A stretch of DNA of 17,866 nt, from positions 1 to 17,866 of the forward strand of contig VSMY01000051.1 in assembly GCA_009773995.1 (NCBI GenBank), given 5' to 3'. Under the pieces are notes generated by a model. It worked only from the letters and a program-made list of their open reading frames with translations. It searched no databases and was not told the origin of the DNA. Position 1 is the first letter of the stretch; every line of letters begins with the position of its first letter. The DNA is from Oscillibacter sp. GTDB lineage: Bacteria; Bacillota; Clostridia; Oscillospirales; Oscillospiraceae. Shown piece after piece: positions 6,967 through 14,441 of the stretch. The translations under genes and the position numbers were made by a program.

Positions 6967-7980
6967 TCAATTCTGACCGGCGAGGTATCCGTTGACCTTG
7001 TCGATGCGGGCCTGGGCGTTTTCCGGGGAAATGACCTCGATGCCGGGGTCCACTACGGCGTCCACGTCCTTGCCCTGGAGCTTGTTGTAGGCGGTCTGGC
7101 AGGCCAGGTAGCCCATCTCATAGGGCTGCTGGGCCACGGACATGGTCAGAAGTCCGTCCAGGATGGCCTGGCACGCGCCGGTGGAGCCGTCGAAGCCCAG
7201 GAAGATGGTGTCGGCAAAGCTGGGATTGCCCTCTGCGGCCCGGACGGCTCCCACCGCCATGTCGTCGTTGTTGGCGCAGACAATCGCGATTCCATCCGGG
7301 TGCGTTTGGATGATGGCTTCCATGCAGGTGACCGCCTGGTCCGCCACGGCGTTGGCGTATTGGATTTCGTCGGCCAGGAAGGTCCCGCCGTTTTCATTGA
7401 CTCCGGCGGTGTACCCGTTCATCCGGGCCGTGTTGGTGGCGTCTCCTTTGACTCCGGCGATTTCGATGCACTCTACGGTCTCCCATCCCGCGGCTTTCGC
7501 GGCCTTGACGGCCTCGGTGGCTCCCAGCTTGGCGGCGGCCTCGTTTCCGGTGCCGATGAAGGAGACGATTTCCGGCGCGTCGATGTTGGTGTCCAGGGCG
7601 AAGACCGGGCGGGTCTCTCCGGCGATGAGGGTGGCGGCGGTCTCCGACTGGAGAGGGGCGATGATGATCGCGTCTACCTCGCTGTTGTTCAGGGTGGTTT
7701 CGATCATATTTTGCTGGTCGTCATAGGAGGTTTCGTTGGCCGGTCCCGTGATGTCGATGACCACGTCCGGGTGCTCGGACTCGAATTTCCGGCATCCGGC
7801 CATGATGAGCTGCCAGTGTTCGGAGGCGGTGGTCTTCAAAATAACGCTCATTTTGTAGGCCCCCTCCTTGTTCCCGGAGGAGCCGCCTGCGGCGGAATCG
7901 CCTCCTCCGCCGCCGCAGGCGGAGAGGGAGAGGAGCATCAAACCGGCCAGGAGCAGGGAGACTATACGCTGTTTCATCAT
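6967..7980 (-). CDS. Sugar ABC transporter substrate-binding lipoprotein (Peripla_BP_4, RbsB-like)
   Basis: This 337-residue lipoprotein has a signal peptide ending in the lipobox LSAC with Cys22 as the lipidation site, followed by a Gly/Ser linker. The mature part has the two-lobed type 1 periplasmic binding fold: YKMSVILKTTASEHWQLIMAGC opens lobe 1, VDAIIIAPLQSETAATLI is the typical hinge-proximal strand, FALDTNIDAPEIVSFIGTGN follows, and lobe 2 includes DGIAIVCANNDDMAVGAVRAA and IFLGFDGSTGACQAILDG. It should capture a sugar or polyol outside the membrane. The start was placed at the first of two adjacent ATGs (7980/7977), after AAGGAACGAGG; the frame is open further upstream, but that part overlaps the dehydrogenase gene and would bury the signal peptide. 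It is the last gene of the operon, 32 bases after the dehydrogenase, and no permease or ATPase gene accompanies it. Confidence 0.92.
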   Translation of the reverse strand: MMKQRIVSLLLAGLMLLSLSACGGGGGDSAAGGSSGNKEGAYKMSVILKTTASEHWQLIMAGCRKFESEHPDVVIDITGPANETSYDDQQNMIETTLNNSEVDAIIIAPLQSETAATLIAGETRPVFALDTNIDAPEIVSFIGTGNEAAAKLGATEAVKAAKAAGWETVECIEIAGVKGDATNTARMNGYTAGVNENGGTFLADEIQYANAVADQAVTCMEAIIQTHPDGIAIVCANNDDMAVGAVRAAEGNPSFADTIFLGFDGSTGACQAILDGLLTMSVAQQPYEMGYLACQTAYNKLQGKDVDAVVDPGIEVISPENAQARIDKVNGYLAGQN

Positions 7981-8012
7981 AACAAACCTCGTTCCTTTCT
8001 TGGTGAGGAGAC

Positions 8013-9032
8013 TCACTCCGTGATTTCGCTGAGCTTGACGGGCCGTCCCTCCTTGAGGGACTTCGCGGCGGCGGCGGCGATGAGGATGGGGGCCAGGCCG
8101 TCCTCTCCGGTGACCTGGGTCTCCGTATTGTTGATGACCGCCTCGGCGAAGGCCCTCTGCTCGGCGGCAAAGGCCATGGTGTAGCGGTCCCACATGATCT
8201 TGTAGCAGGGGCTGGAGGATGTGCCGTCCGCTCCGTAGCAGGTGGCGTTGTGGGGAGCGTCGTTTTCATCCATGACCGCGCCCTGGGACCCGAAGACCTC
8301 CACCCGCTGGTCGTAGCCGTAGACGGCTTTCCGGCTGTTGTCGATGACGCCCATGGCCCCGCTCTCGAATTTCAGGGACACCACGGCGGTGTCCACGTCC
8401 CCCGCTTCGCCGATGGCCGGGTCCACCAGCACGCCGCCGTAGGCGAAGACCTCCGTGACCTCGGACCCTGCCAGGAACCGGGCCATGTCGAAGTCGTGGA
8501 CCATCATGTCGTAGAAGATGCCGCCGGAGACCTTCACATAGTCGATGGTGGGGGGCTCGGGGTCCCGGGAGCTGATCTTTACCAGGTTCACTTTGCCCAC
8601 TTTGCCGGCCCGGACGGCCTCGTAGACGGCCCGGTGGTTGTGGTCGAAGCGGCGGTTGAAGCCCACCTGGAGCTTGACCCCGGCCTTTTTGGCCGCGGCG
8701 ATGACCTCCCGCACCCGCTCAATGCGGTAGTCCACGGGCTTCTCCACGAATACGTCCTTCCCGGCCTCGGCCACCTTGATGGCGTATTCCGCGTGGAGGT
8801 CTGTGGGAGAGCAGACGACGACCGCCCGGATCTCCGGGTCCTTCAGGATCACGTCCGCGTCCTTGACGATGTTGGGGATCCGCAGGCGCCGGAGGAATTC
8901 CACGGTCTCCTCGCTCATGTAAGGGTCGGCGATGGTCTTGATTTCCATTTCGGGAACGAACTTGGCAATGTTCTCCGCGTGGACCCGGCCGATGCGGCCC
9001 GCTCCGATGATGCCGATTTTGATGGTTTTCAT
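8013..9032 (-). CDS. iolG: Gfo/Idh/MocA family oxidoreductase, inositol 2-dehydrogenase-like
   Basis: The 339-residue protein has an N-terminal Rossmann fold (IGIIGAGRIGRVH, G10-x-G12-x-x-G15), the family's EKP motif (Lys98) and the C-terminal alpha/beta domain. Lys98, Asp175 and His179 (in GGIFYDMMVHDFDMARFL) reproduce the Lys-Asp-His triad of inositol dehydrogenase. VGFNRRFDHNH and a YGYDQRVEVFGSQG strand also resemble IolG. It probably oxidises a cyclic polyol or sugar with NAD(P)+ in the cytosol; myo-inositol is the best guess, but related enzymes use other sugars. The ATG at 9032 has AGAAGGAGAG just upstream. It is the second gene of the operon, 28 bases after the isomerase and 32 before the binding protein. 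Confidence 0.9.
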   Translation of the reverse strand: MKTIKIGIIGAGRIGRVHAENIAKFVPEMEIKTIADPYMSEETVEFLRRLRIPNIVKDADVILKDPEIRAVVVCSPTDLHAEYAIKVAEAGKDVFVEKPVDYRIERVREVIAAAKKAGVKLQVGFNRRFDHNHRAVYEAVRAGKVGKVNLVKISSRDPEPPTIDYVKVSGGIFYDMMVHDFDMARFLAGSEVTEVFAYGGVLVDPAIGEAGDVDTAVVSLKFESGAMGVIDNSRKAVYGYDQRVEVFGSQGAVMDENDAPHNATCYGADGTSSSPCYKIMWDRYTMAFAAEQRAFAEAVINNTETQVTGEDGLAPILIAAAAAKSLKEGRPVKLSEITE

Positions 9033-9060
9033 GTACGTCTCTCCTTCTAAAAATATCAGA

Positions 9061-9846
9061 TTACAGGCTCATGATGGCCTTCACCGCTTCGGCGGTGGCG
9101 GTCTTCGGGATAAGCTCGAAGCCGACCAGGCCCTTGTAGCCGGTTTCCTCCAAACAGGCGAAGACGCCCGCGTAGTTGATTTCGCCGGTGCCGGGCTCGT
9201 GGCGGCCCGGAGCGTCCGCCGCGTGGATGTGCCCGAACTGGTCTCCATAGGCCCGGATGTTGTCGCAGAGGCTGCCCTCGTTGAGCTGCATGTGATAGGC
9301 GTCATAGAGCACTTTCAGCTTGGGGGAGCCGATGAGCCGGGTCATTTCAGCGGCCATCCGAGTGGTCTGAAGGAAGTTGCCCGCATGGTCCGTGGTGACG
9401 TTCAGCGGTTCCAGGTTCATCAGGATGCCGGATTCCTCCGCGATTTTCGCGCACTCTTTTAAGGCGTCGAACATGGCGCAGAGCTTTACCGTGTCGCTGA
9501 GTTCGTCATAGCGGTTGATGACTGCGCCGCCGTCCCCCAGGCCGTTGGAGTGAATGGTGACGGACCGGGCCCCCACCTTCTTCGCCGCCTCTACGGACCG
9601 GCGGAGGAAGGCCAGATAGGCCTCCTTCTGGCTGGGGTCGACGAGGGAGAGGTCCGCGTCTCCGTTGAAGCCGGAGATGCCGATCCCGGCCTTGTCCGCC
9701 GCGGCCTTTACGGCGTCTAGGTCCTTGTCCGTCCAGCTCCAGAACTCGACGAACTCGAAGCCGTCCTGTTTAGCGGCCTGGAACCGTTCCAGGAAGGGAA
9801 GTTCGCGGTACATCGGCTCGATACAGGCTGATTTTTGAAAGATCAT
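9061..9846 (-). CDS. Sugar phosphate isomerase/epimerase-type TIM barrel, hydroxypyruvate isomerase-like
   Basis: The 261-residue protein is a xylose-isomerase-like TIM barrel of the hydroxypyruvate isomerase (Hyi/OtnI) type. It has the family's N-terminal PFLERFQAAKQDGFEFVEFW, NLEPLN, YDAYHMQ, the signature PGRHEPGTGEINY at about 213-225, and GFEL near the end. Glu146, Asp182, His208 and Glu244 are the expected metal ligands, with His in place of the more usual Gln in the third position. It likely isomerises an aldose/ketose or keto-acid substrate made by, or feeding, the neighbouring dehydrogenase; the exact substrate cannot be read from sequence. The ATG at 9846 follows AGGAGG. It is the first gene of the operon, with its promoter at 9885-9913. 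Confidence 0.88.
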   Translation of the reverse strand: MIFQKSACIEPMYRELPFLERFQAAKQDGFEFVEFWSWTDKDLDAVKAAADKAGIGISGFNGDADLSLVDPSQKEAYLAFLRRSVEAAKKVGARSVTIHSNGLGDGGAVINRYDELSDTVKLCAMFDALKECAKIAEESGILMNLEPLNVTTDHAGNFLQTTRMAAEMTRLIGSPKLKVLYDAYHMQLNEGSLCDNIRAYGDQFGHIHAADAPGRHEPGTGEINYAGVFACLEETGYKGLVGFELIPKTATAEAVKAIMSL

Positions 9847-9860
9847 AGCGCTGCCTCCTA

Positions 9861-9905
9861 TATGTGCTTTATTATGTGCTTTTTATTATGTGCCTTTACA
9901 CACAT
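9861..9905. promoter_or_regulatory. Repeated TATGTGC half-sites, putative LacI-family operators
   Basis: TATGTGC occurs three times in direct orientation (9861-9867, 9873-9879, 9887-9893). The third copy is the left half of an imperfect 18-bp palindrome, ATGTG at 9888-9892 with CACAT at 9901-9905. That palindrome lies within the spacer and -10 of the operon promoter. An inverted copy (GCACATA, 10055-10061) lies in front of the divergent regulator gene. Binding by that regulator is inferred. Confidence 0.5.
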
Positions 9906-9913
9906 TATGACAA
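9885..9913 (-). promoter_or_regulatory. Promoter of the three-gene sugar operon
   Basis: Minus-strand TTGTCA (9913-9908) and CATAAT (9890-9885) are spaced by 17 bases, about 38 bases before the isomerase ATG. Its spacer contains the palindromic TATGTGC half-site pair, so a bound regulator would block polymerase. Confidence 0.75.
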
Positions 9914-9960
9914 AGCGCCGCCCGGCTGTCAACCCTTTTTTTCATTTTGGGGGAAGATTG

Positions 9961-10004
9961 AAAAGAAATCAGCGGATTTTACAAAAAGGCCGAAAATTTC
10001 TTTT
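9961..10004. repeat. Inverted repeat upstream of the regulator promoter
   Basis: AAAAGAAAT (9961-9969) and ATTTCTTTT (9996-10004) are a perfect 9-bp inverted repeat 26 bases apart. The right arm touches the -35 of the regulator promoter. It could be a binding site or chance in an AT-rich region. Confidence 0.35.
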
Positions 10005-10031
10005 GCAAATCCACAAGAGCTGTGCTATCAT
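10003..10031 (+). promoter_or_regulatory. Promoter of the LacI-family regulator gene
   Basis: TTGCAA (10003-10008) and TATCAT (10026-10031) are separated by 17 bases. The 13-base palindrome TGTGCACTGCACA (10047-10059), containing the GCACATA half-site, lies downstream of the likely start point, which suggests autoregulation. Confidence 0.72.
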
Positions 10032-10046
10032 AAAAGCGTCATATTC

Positions 10047-10061
10047 TGTGCACTGCACATA
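10047..10061. promoter_or_regulatory. Palindromic operator candidate in the regulator leader
   Basis: TGTGCA and TGCACA flank a single C (10047-10059), and the right half continues as GCACATA, the reverse complement of the half-site repeated at 9861-9893. It sits 17 bases before the GTG start. Confidence 0.5.
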
Positions 10062-10077
10062 TTGGGGAGGAATAAGC

Positions 10078-11130
10078 GTGGGGAAGAGGGCGACAATCCA
10101 AATGGTGGCGGCGCTGGCGGGCGTTTCCCGGGGAACGGTGGACCGGGTGCTGAACAACCGCTCTTATGTGCGGGCGGACGTGCGGGAGCGGGTTTTGGCC
10201 GCCATTGCCGAGACGGGGTATGTGTCTCCCCGGGAAGCCCATGCCCGGCAGATGAGCGCTTCCCTGGAAACGCTGAAATTAGGGGTTCTTCTGCCCAGCG
10301 AGGAGGGGCAGTTTCGGGCGGACGTGGAACGGGGCGTTGACAGCGTCCGGGAGGAGCTGTCTGCCGGACGGGTCCGTGTGCTGGTGCGGCACTGTAAAAC
10401 CGATATTCCCCAGGAGGCGCTGGCTCTGCTGGATGAGCTGGAGGCAGAGGGATGCAAGGGCCTGGCCGTCTGCGCGCTGAACGACCGCTCGGTTCAGGAC
10501 CGGGTGACGGAGCTGACGGAGCGAGGGATTCCCTGCGTCACGTTTAATTCGGATCTTCCTGAAAGCGGCCGGGTGTGCTTCGTGGGCCAGGACATCCGCC
10601 GGGCGGGCCGGGTGGCGGCGGAGCTGATGAGCAAATGTGTGTCCCGGAACGCCGCCGTGCTGGCGACGGTGGGCAATTTAAAGTTCGACGGGCACCGCCA
10701 GCGGCTGGGCGGCTTCCAGGAGCGAATGGCGGAGCTGGGCTTCGCCCCGGAACAGATTGTAGTTGCGGAGACCTATAACGATTACGGCACAACGGTTTCC
10801 GTGGTAGGCGAGGCCATCGCGGCCCATCCGGGGCTGGGTGGAGTCTACATGGCGAACCTCAACGTGTCCGGCTGTGTGGAGGCGATCCGGGCGGCGGGCC
10901 GAAAGGGAGAAATCCGTGTGGTCTGTCACGATATCAACGAGGGCATCCGGCGGCTGTTGCTGGAGGGCGGTGTGGATTTCACCATCCCTCAGGACATGGT
11001 ACAGCAAGGAGCGCTGCCCCTGCTGCTGCTGCGGGACCTGCTGCGAAAGGGAATTCAGCCGGATCCCGCCAGGGCCCAGGGGCGTATCGACGTGCTCTGC
11101 GCCGAGAATATCATTGGGTACGGCCTGTAA
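10078..11130 (+). CDS. LacI-family transcriptional regulator
   Basis: The 350-residue protein has an N-terminal LacI helix-turn-helix (about 5-50: TIQMVAALAGVSRGTVDRVLNNR then RADVRERVLAAIAETGY) and a C-terminal sugar-binding domain of the Peripla_BP_4 type, beginning LKLGVLLPSEEGQF and including VAVCALNDRS-like and VYMANLNVSG segments. It probably represses the divergent operon (9846 to 6967) until its sugar effector binds. The start is a GTG at 10078 with GGGGAGG about 7 bases upstream; a longer open frame upstream would run across the promoter and lacks LacI homology. Half-sites in the shared intergenic region fit a local regulator. It is monocistronic. Confidence 0.9.
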   Translation: MGKRATIQMVAALAGVSRGTVDRVLNNRSYVRADVRERVLAAIAETGYVSPREAHARQMSASLETLKLGVLLPSEEGQFRADVERGVDSVREELSAGRVRVLVRHCKTDIPQEALALLDELEAEGCKGLAVCALNDRSVQDRVTELTERGIPCVTFNSDLPESGRVCFVGQDIRRAGRVAAELMSKCVSRNAAVLATVGNLKFDGHRQRLGGFQERMAELGFAPEQIVVAETYNDYGTTVSVVGEAIAAHPGLGGVYMANLNVSGCVEAIRAAGRKGEIRVVCHDINEGIRRLLLEGGVDFTIPQDMVQQGALPLLLLRDLLRKGIQPDPARAQGRIDVLCAENIIGYGL

Positions 11131-11159
11131 GCAAGGCGCGGGCCATAGAAAACGTTTAA

Positions 11160-11187
11160 AGCGCCTGGCGCGTGTGCGCCGGGCGCT
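11160..11187 (+). terminator. Probable terminator of the regulator gene
   Basis: AGCGCCTGGCGC (11160-11171) pairs over 12 bp, with one wobble, with 11176-11187 around a GTGT loop. The T tract after it is weak (GAGTTTC). Confidence 0.55.
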
Positions 11188-11375
11188 GAGTTTCATAATA
11201 GAGGATACAAGCGCGTTCTGGGTTCCGGGGTGCCATCGGGGGGACGGATTCCAGGATAAGGCGACCGATAACCCCCTCCGTGCAGGCCCTTCCGGCGGCG
11301 GATCCGCCGCTGTGGGCGAGAAACTTTCTGTGTTTGACGGGGGAAAATTTTTCAAAAGAAATTTAAAAATAGGTC
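11188..11375. other. Intergenic spacer, no gene seen
   Basis: No open frame with a ribosome binding site is visible. The only structure is a perfect 16-base palindrome, GCGGCGGATCCGCCGC (11295-11310), without a T tract. Confidence 0.5.
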
Positions 11376-11404
11376 TTGCATTTTCCAGCGAAGTGTGCTA
11401 ATCT
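11376..11404 (+). promoter_or_regulatory. Promoter of tRNA-Pro
   Basis: TTGCAT (11376-11381) and TAATCT (11399-11404) are 17 bases apart and lie about 30 bases upstream of the tRNA. Confidence 0.7.
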
Positions 11405-11434
11405 ATACAAGCTGACATGAGTGAGCGTAAATAT

Positions 11435-11510
<76 letters not shown>

Positions 11511-11516
11511 GTGGGA

Positions 11517-11549
11517 AAGCCTGTAGCCGTAAGGGTTACAGGCTTTTTT
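11517..11549 (+). terminator. Terminator after tRNA-Pro
   Basis: AAGCCTGTA (11517-11525) pairs with TACAGGCTT (11537-11545), and six T residues end the transcript. Since it lies beyond the tRNA 3' end, it may have been brought in by the element. Confidence 0.88.
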
Positions 11550-11596
11550 CCTGCCCATTTTTCCGGCGGTTTCCCTTATTTTTTCCCTTATTCCCT

Positions 11597-12802
11597 TTAG
11601 GCCCCGGAAACGCTTTGAATAAACTTCTCCATCCGGTCAGCGCTAGCCCGCTTCATTTCCTCCGTGACGTGCCCATACACGTCCAGGGTAAAGGCGGCGG
11701 TATGGTGTCCCAGGTTGCTTTGAACCGTCTTAATATCGTCTCCAGCCCGGAGCGAGGCCACAGCGTAGCTATGGCGGAGGTCGTGCAGACGGGCTTCCGG
11801 CAAGCCGATAGAGGCCACCAGCCGCTTGTAATTGTGGTAGACCGTGTTCGGGGAAAGGCGGTGTCCCACTTCATCCGTGAACACAAGCCCTTCCTCTTGC
11901 CAGCGAGGACCAGCCTTCAACCGGGCTTCCGTCTGGCGGACCTTGTGCCGCTTCAAAGCGTCTACGACAAAGGCGGCGGCGGTAATCGTGCGGCCCTTGC
12001 CGTTCTTCGTAGGCGTAAGCCGAAACTCCCCGGAGTGCCCCGGAACCTGCTGAAGTTGCTTATTGATGAAGATAGTTCCACGTTCCAGGTCCACACAGTC
12101 CCAGGTCAGGCCGCAGACCTCGCCCCGCCGCAAGCCGGTGAAGAGTGTCACCAGATAGATGACCTCAAAACGGTGCCCCTGAATCGCTTCCATAAAGGCC
12201 CGAATCGCTTCATCATCCAGAGGCTTGATTTCCTTCGGTTCCACCTTGGGCAGTTTACAGGCGGTGGTGGGATTAGAGCGCAGATAGCCTAGCGCAATCG
12301 CCTGTTGCAGAGCCTTATGGAAAATCCCGTGAACGCACTTAATCGTCTTAGGCGACAGTCCGGGCTTATCTCCGTGAGCCGTTCCAAGGTCATTATAGAA
12401 CCTCTGAATTGTGGGGGTGTCCAGCTTATCAAGCCTTACTTTTCCCAGGGCGGGCTTGATATGGTTGTTGACGTGCTGGGTGTAGTTCAGAGCGGTGTAC
12501 GGCCTCACGCTTCCCAGGTAGGTTTCCAGCCATTCGTCCAGCCACTCGCCTACCGTCTTTTTAGACGGGGGCTGATAGGTGCCATTGGCTACGTCCAGAG
12601 CCATTTCCCGCATCTTTTGGGCAACGTCTTTCTGGGTCTTGCCCGTGATGGATTCCTGAATTTGCTTTCCGGTGCCGGGGTCATAACCCGTGGTAACACG
12701 GGCTTCCCAATAAGTATATTCCTTGCCGTTTCTCGTAACGGTTTTCTTGCGAATGGACCCGTTGCCGTTGGCGGCGCGGCCCATGGTTTTTGTGCGCGGC
12801 AT
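11597..12802 (-). CDS. int: Site-specific tyrosine recombinase (integrase)
   Basis: The 401-residue protein has three parts: an N-terminal arm-binding AP2-like domain (about 15-75, NGSIRKKTVTRNGKEYTYWEARVTTGY), a SAM-like core-binding domain (about 82-175), and the catalytic domain (about 190-395). Catalytic residues are visible: Arg225 in FTGLRRGEVCGLTW, His340 and Arg343 in LHDLRHSY, His366 in LGHHTAAF and the nucleophile Tyr376 in LDVYGHV. It should integrate and excise the element at the adjacent tRNA-Pro gene. The ATG at 12802 has AAGGAGG 11 bases upstream, and a strong promoter of its own lies at 12854-12882. It is convergent with the tRNA. Confidence 0.95.
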   Translation of the reverse strand: MPRTKTMGRAANGNGSIRKKTVTRNGKEYTYWEARVTTGYDPGTGKQIQESITGKTQKDVAQKMREMALDVANGTYQPPSKKTVGEWLDEWLETYLGSVRPYTALNYTQHVNNHIKPALGKVRLDKLDTPTIQRFYNDLGTAHGDKPGLSPKTIKCVHGIFHKALQQAIALGYLRSNPTTACKLPKVEPKEIKPLDDEAIRAFMEAIQGHRFEVIYLVTLFTGLRRGEVCGLTWDCVDLERGTIFINKQLQQVPGHSGEFRLTPTKNGKGRTITAAAFVVDALKRHKVRQTEARLKAGPRWQEEGLVFTDEVGHRLSPNTVYHNYKRLVASIGLPEARLHDLRHSYAVASLRAGDDIKTVQSNLGHHTAAFTLDVYGHVTEEMKRASADRMEKFIQSVSGA

Positions 12803-12826
12803 ATATTCTAAAACCTCCTTAAAATG

Positions 12827-12871
12827 CCACGCGGGGGATTTAACTGCATCTTGATTATATCCCCCGCGTGG
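12827..12871. repeat. 13-bp inverted repeat around the integrase -10 element
   Basis: CCACGCGGGGGAT (12827-12839) and ATCCCCCGCGTGG (12859-12871) are perfect inverted repeats 19 bases apart. They flank the -10 and start point of the integrase promoter. Read-through RNA from the excisionase side would contain both arms, followed by CATTTTAAGG; RNA started at the promoter would contain only one. Confidence 0.85.
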
Positions 12872-12882
12872 AGTATCGTCAA
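12854..12882 (-). promoter_or_regulatory. Strong sigma-A promoter of the integrase gene
   Basis: Minus-strand TTGACG (12882-12877) and a perfect TATAAT (12859-12854) are 17 bases apart. They lie between the excisionase stop and the integrase ATG, and inside the inverted repeat described at 12827-12871. Confidence 0.85.
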
Positions 12883-12888
12883 GTGTTG

Positions 12889-13086
12889 TCAGGCTGTCTG
12901 CTGCAGAGTTTCGAGATAGTCCAGGAAGGATTGTTTCTCAACGCGGATTTGACCGTATACGCGCAGGACGCGAAGCGATCCTGCGCGGGTCAGGTTGTAG
13001 GCTTTGTGCTGGCTGATTTGCAGAACGTCCGCAAGGTCAGTCACAGTCATAAGCGCGGGAAGCTCTTCAAGGGATTTGAAGCTCAC
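12889..13086 (-). CDS. xis: Excisionase-like helix-turn-helix protein
   Basis: This 65-residue protein has a MerR-type winged helix as in the excisionase (HTH_17) family: LMTVTDLADVLQISQHKAYNLTRAG followed by the wing LRVLRVYGQIRVEKQSFLDYLET. Such proteins bend attachment-site DNA and steer the integrase toward excision. The start is a GTG (13086) that overlaps the ATPase stop codon in GTGA, with AAGGAGG about 9 bases upstream, so the two are translationally coupled. It is followed by the separately promoted integrase gene. Function is inferred from fold and position; it could also act as a repressor. Confidence 0.85.
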   Translation of the reverse strand: MSFKSLEELPALMTVTDLADVLQISQHKAYNLTRAGSLRVLRVYGQIRVEKQSFLDYLETLQQTA

Positions 13087-14405
13087 AAAAGACCATCCTC
13101 CTTTTTTGAAAGTGTAGATTCAAGAGAGTACCCCTGGAAAATGGTGCCGCCGTCCAGGTTGCAGAGGAAGCGGCCCGGAATATCTTTAGGGAGCGCGGCG
13201 GCATCACCGTTGTCCAGGATGATTTGGGAGAGAACCAGGTCAGACCGTCCGCAAATCCGAACATCAATATTGTTCTTGATTTGCCCTGGGAGGACGTTGG
13301 CATCCGGGCGCTGGGTAGCCAGGACCAGATGAATCCCAAAAGCGCGGCCCAGGCGGGCCAGGGTGCCCAAATGCCCGATAATGGCGGTCACCAGCTCCTT
13401 GTTAGGCTTGTCAAGGCCCGTTGCGTCCGTCAGCTCGGCAATCTCGTCACAGGCCACCATGATACGGGGCATAGCCTCGTCAGGATAGCGGCGGTTAAAC
13501 TCGTCCAGGGAGGAACAGGGTTCCGCCCGGTCCTGGAAGGTGCTCTTCCGGGATTCCAGCACTCGAACCAGATAGGACAGCATCGAAAGGGCGCTCTCCC
13601 GGTTGTCGGCATAACTGCACTTGTCCCCCTGCCACTCGCGGGGGAAGTCCACGCCGCCCTTCAGGTCTATCAAATAGACCTCATAACCCTTGGCTAACCC
13701 CTGGGCAATGATGAACTTGACCTCCCAGGTCTTGCCGCTCCCCGTGGTGCCTCCGATTAGGAAATGGGGCGTAACGGCAATGTCCGCGATAAGGGGACCG
13801 TTCAAGGTCTGGCCCAGGACAATCAGGGAGTTTCCGTCCGGCAGTTTTTTCAGCACGGCCCTTGTGGGGAGTTTGGTATTGCCTGGGGCCGTATGGAGCA
13901 GGATATACCGCTTGTCCGGTCCTTCCTCTATGCGGGTGATACGGCGGTTCATGGCGGCTTCCAGTTTGCTCTGATTATCAGAGAACTCCTCCGAGGGGAT
14001 TCCCCCGGAGAGAAGCAGGAGCTTGCCGTCATCATCAGAGACTACCGCGGGCGGCTCCCCTGCCCGGTTCACCAGCCCGGCCCGGTACATATCGTGGGAC
14101 AGCTCCCGTGCGTAGCGAGGGGTTACGCTGATGATAACAAGCAGTAAGCACAGGACCAGTGCCAGGGGCGGCACGAAAATCCAAATCAAGGGCGCGGTAA
14201 GCTTTGCAATCAGCGGTTCCAGGCCCAGGAGCATGGGGTATCTCCGCAGGAACAGCAGGAGCAGAAAAAAGTACAGGACGCTTGCCGCGATACGGGCGGG
14301 GTGCCGCGACATGGCGGCAAACCCGGCCCGGAGGCGGACCTTTGCGGTGCGGAGCTGACTTTCAAGAGCCAGCTCGTTATGTGTATCTTTATAATTCTTT
14401 TTCAC
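13083..14405 (-). CDS. FtsK/SpoIIIE-family DNA translocase, TcpA-like coupling protein
   Basis: The 440-residue protein has two transmembrane segments (about 39-55 and 71-94) and then a cytosolic FtsK-type motor domain. Walker A is GGTTGSGKT (Lys225), Walker B is IMVACDEIAEL (Asp320, Glu321), and the ATQRPDANVLPGQIKNNI segment (363-380) is typical of FtsK/TcpA ATPases. It is shorter than chromosomal FtsK and lacks the gamma DNA-reading domain, as do coupling proteins of mobile elements. Likely role: bringing the nicked element DNA to a conjugation pore. The start is a GTG with AGGAGG upstream. It lies 36 bases after rep and overlaps the excisionase start by 4 bases, indicating one rep-ftsK-xis transcript. 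Confidence 0.92.
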   Translation of the reverse strand: MKKNYKDTHNELALESQLRTAKVRLRAGFAAMSRHPARIAASVLYFFLLLLFLRRYPMLLGLEPLIAKLTAPLIWIFVPPLALVLCLLLVIISVTPRYARELSHDMYRAGLVNRAGEPPAVVSDDDGKLLLLSGGIPSEEFSDNQSKLEAAMNRRITRIEEGPDKRYILLHTAPGNTKLPTRAVLKKLPDGNSLIVLGQTLNGPLIADIAVTPHFLIGGTTGSGKTWEVKFIIAQGLAKGYEVYLIDLKGGVDFPREWQGDKCSYADNRESALSMLSYLVRVLESRKSTFQDRAEPCSSLDEFNRRYPDEAMPRIMVACDEIAELTDATGLDKPNKELVTAIIGHLGTLARLGRAFGIHLVLATQRPDANVLPGQIKNNIDVRICGRSDLVLSQIILDNGDAAALPKDIPGRFLCNLDGGTIFQGYSLESTLSKKEDGLL

Positions 14406-14441
14406 AGAAATTCCTCCTTTTTGAATTAGGGTTGATATTGA

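Noticed and set aside
7981..8193. Upstream in-frame extension of the binding-protein gene to 408 residues.
   Set aside because: It overlaps the dehydrogenase gene in another frame and would place residues before a clear lipoprotein signal peptide.
9835..10077. Upstream in-frame extension of the LacI-family regulator to 431 residues.
   Set aside because: It runs through both divergent promoters and lacks family similarity; the GTG at 10078 has a ribosome binding site and starts the helix-turn-helix correctly.
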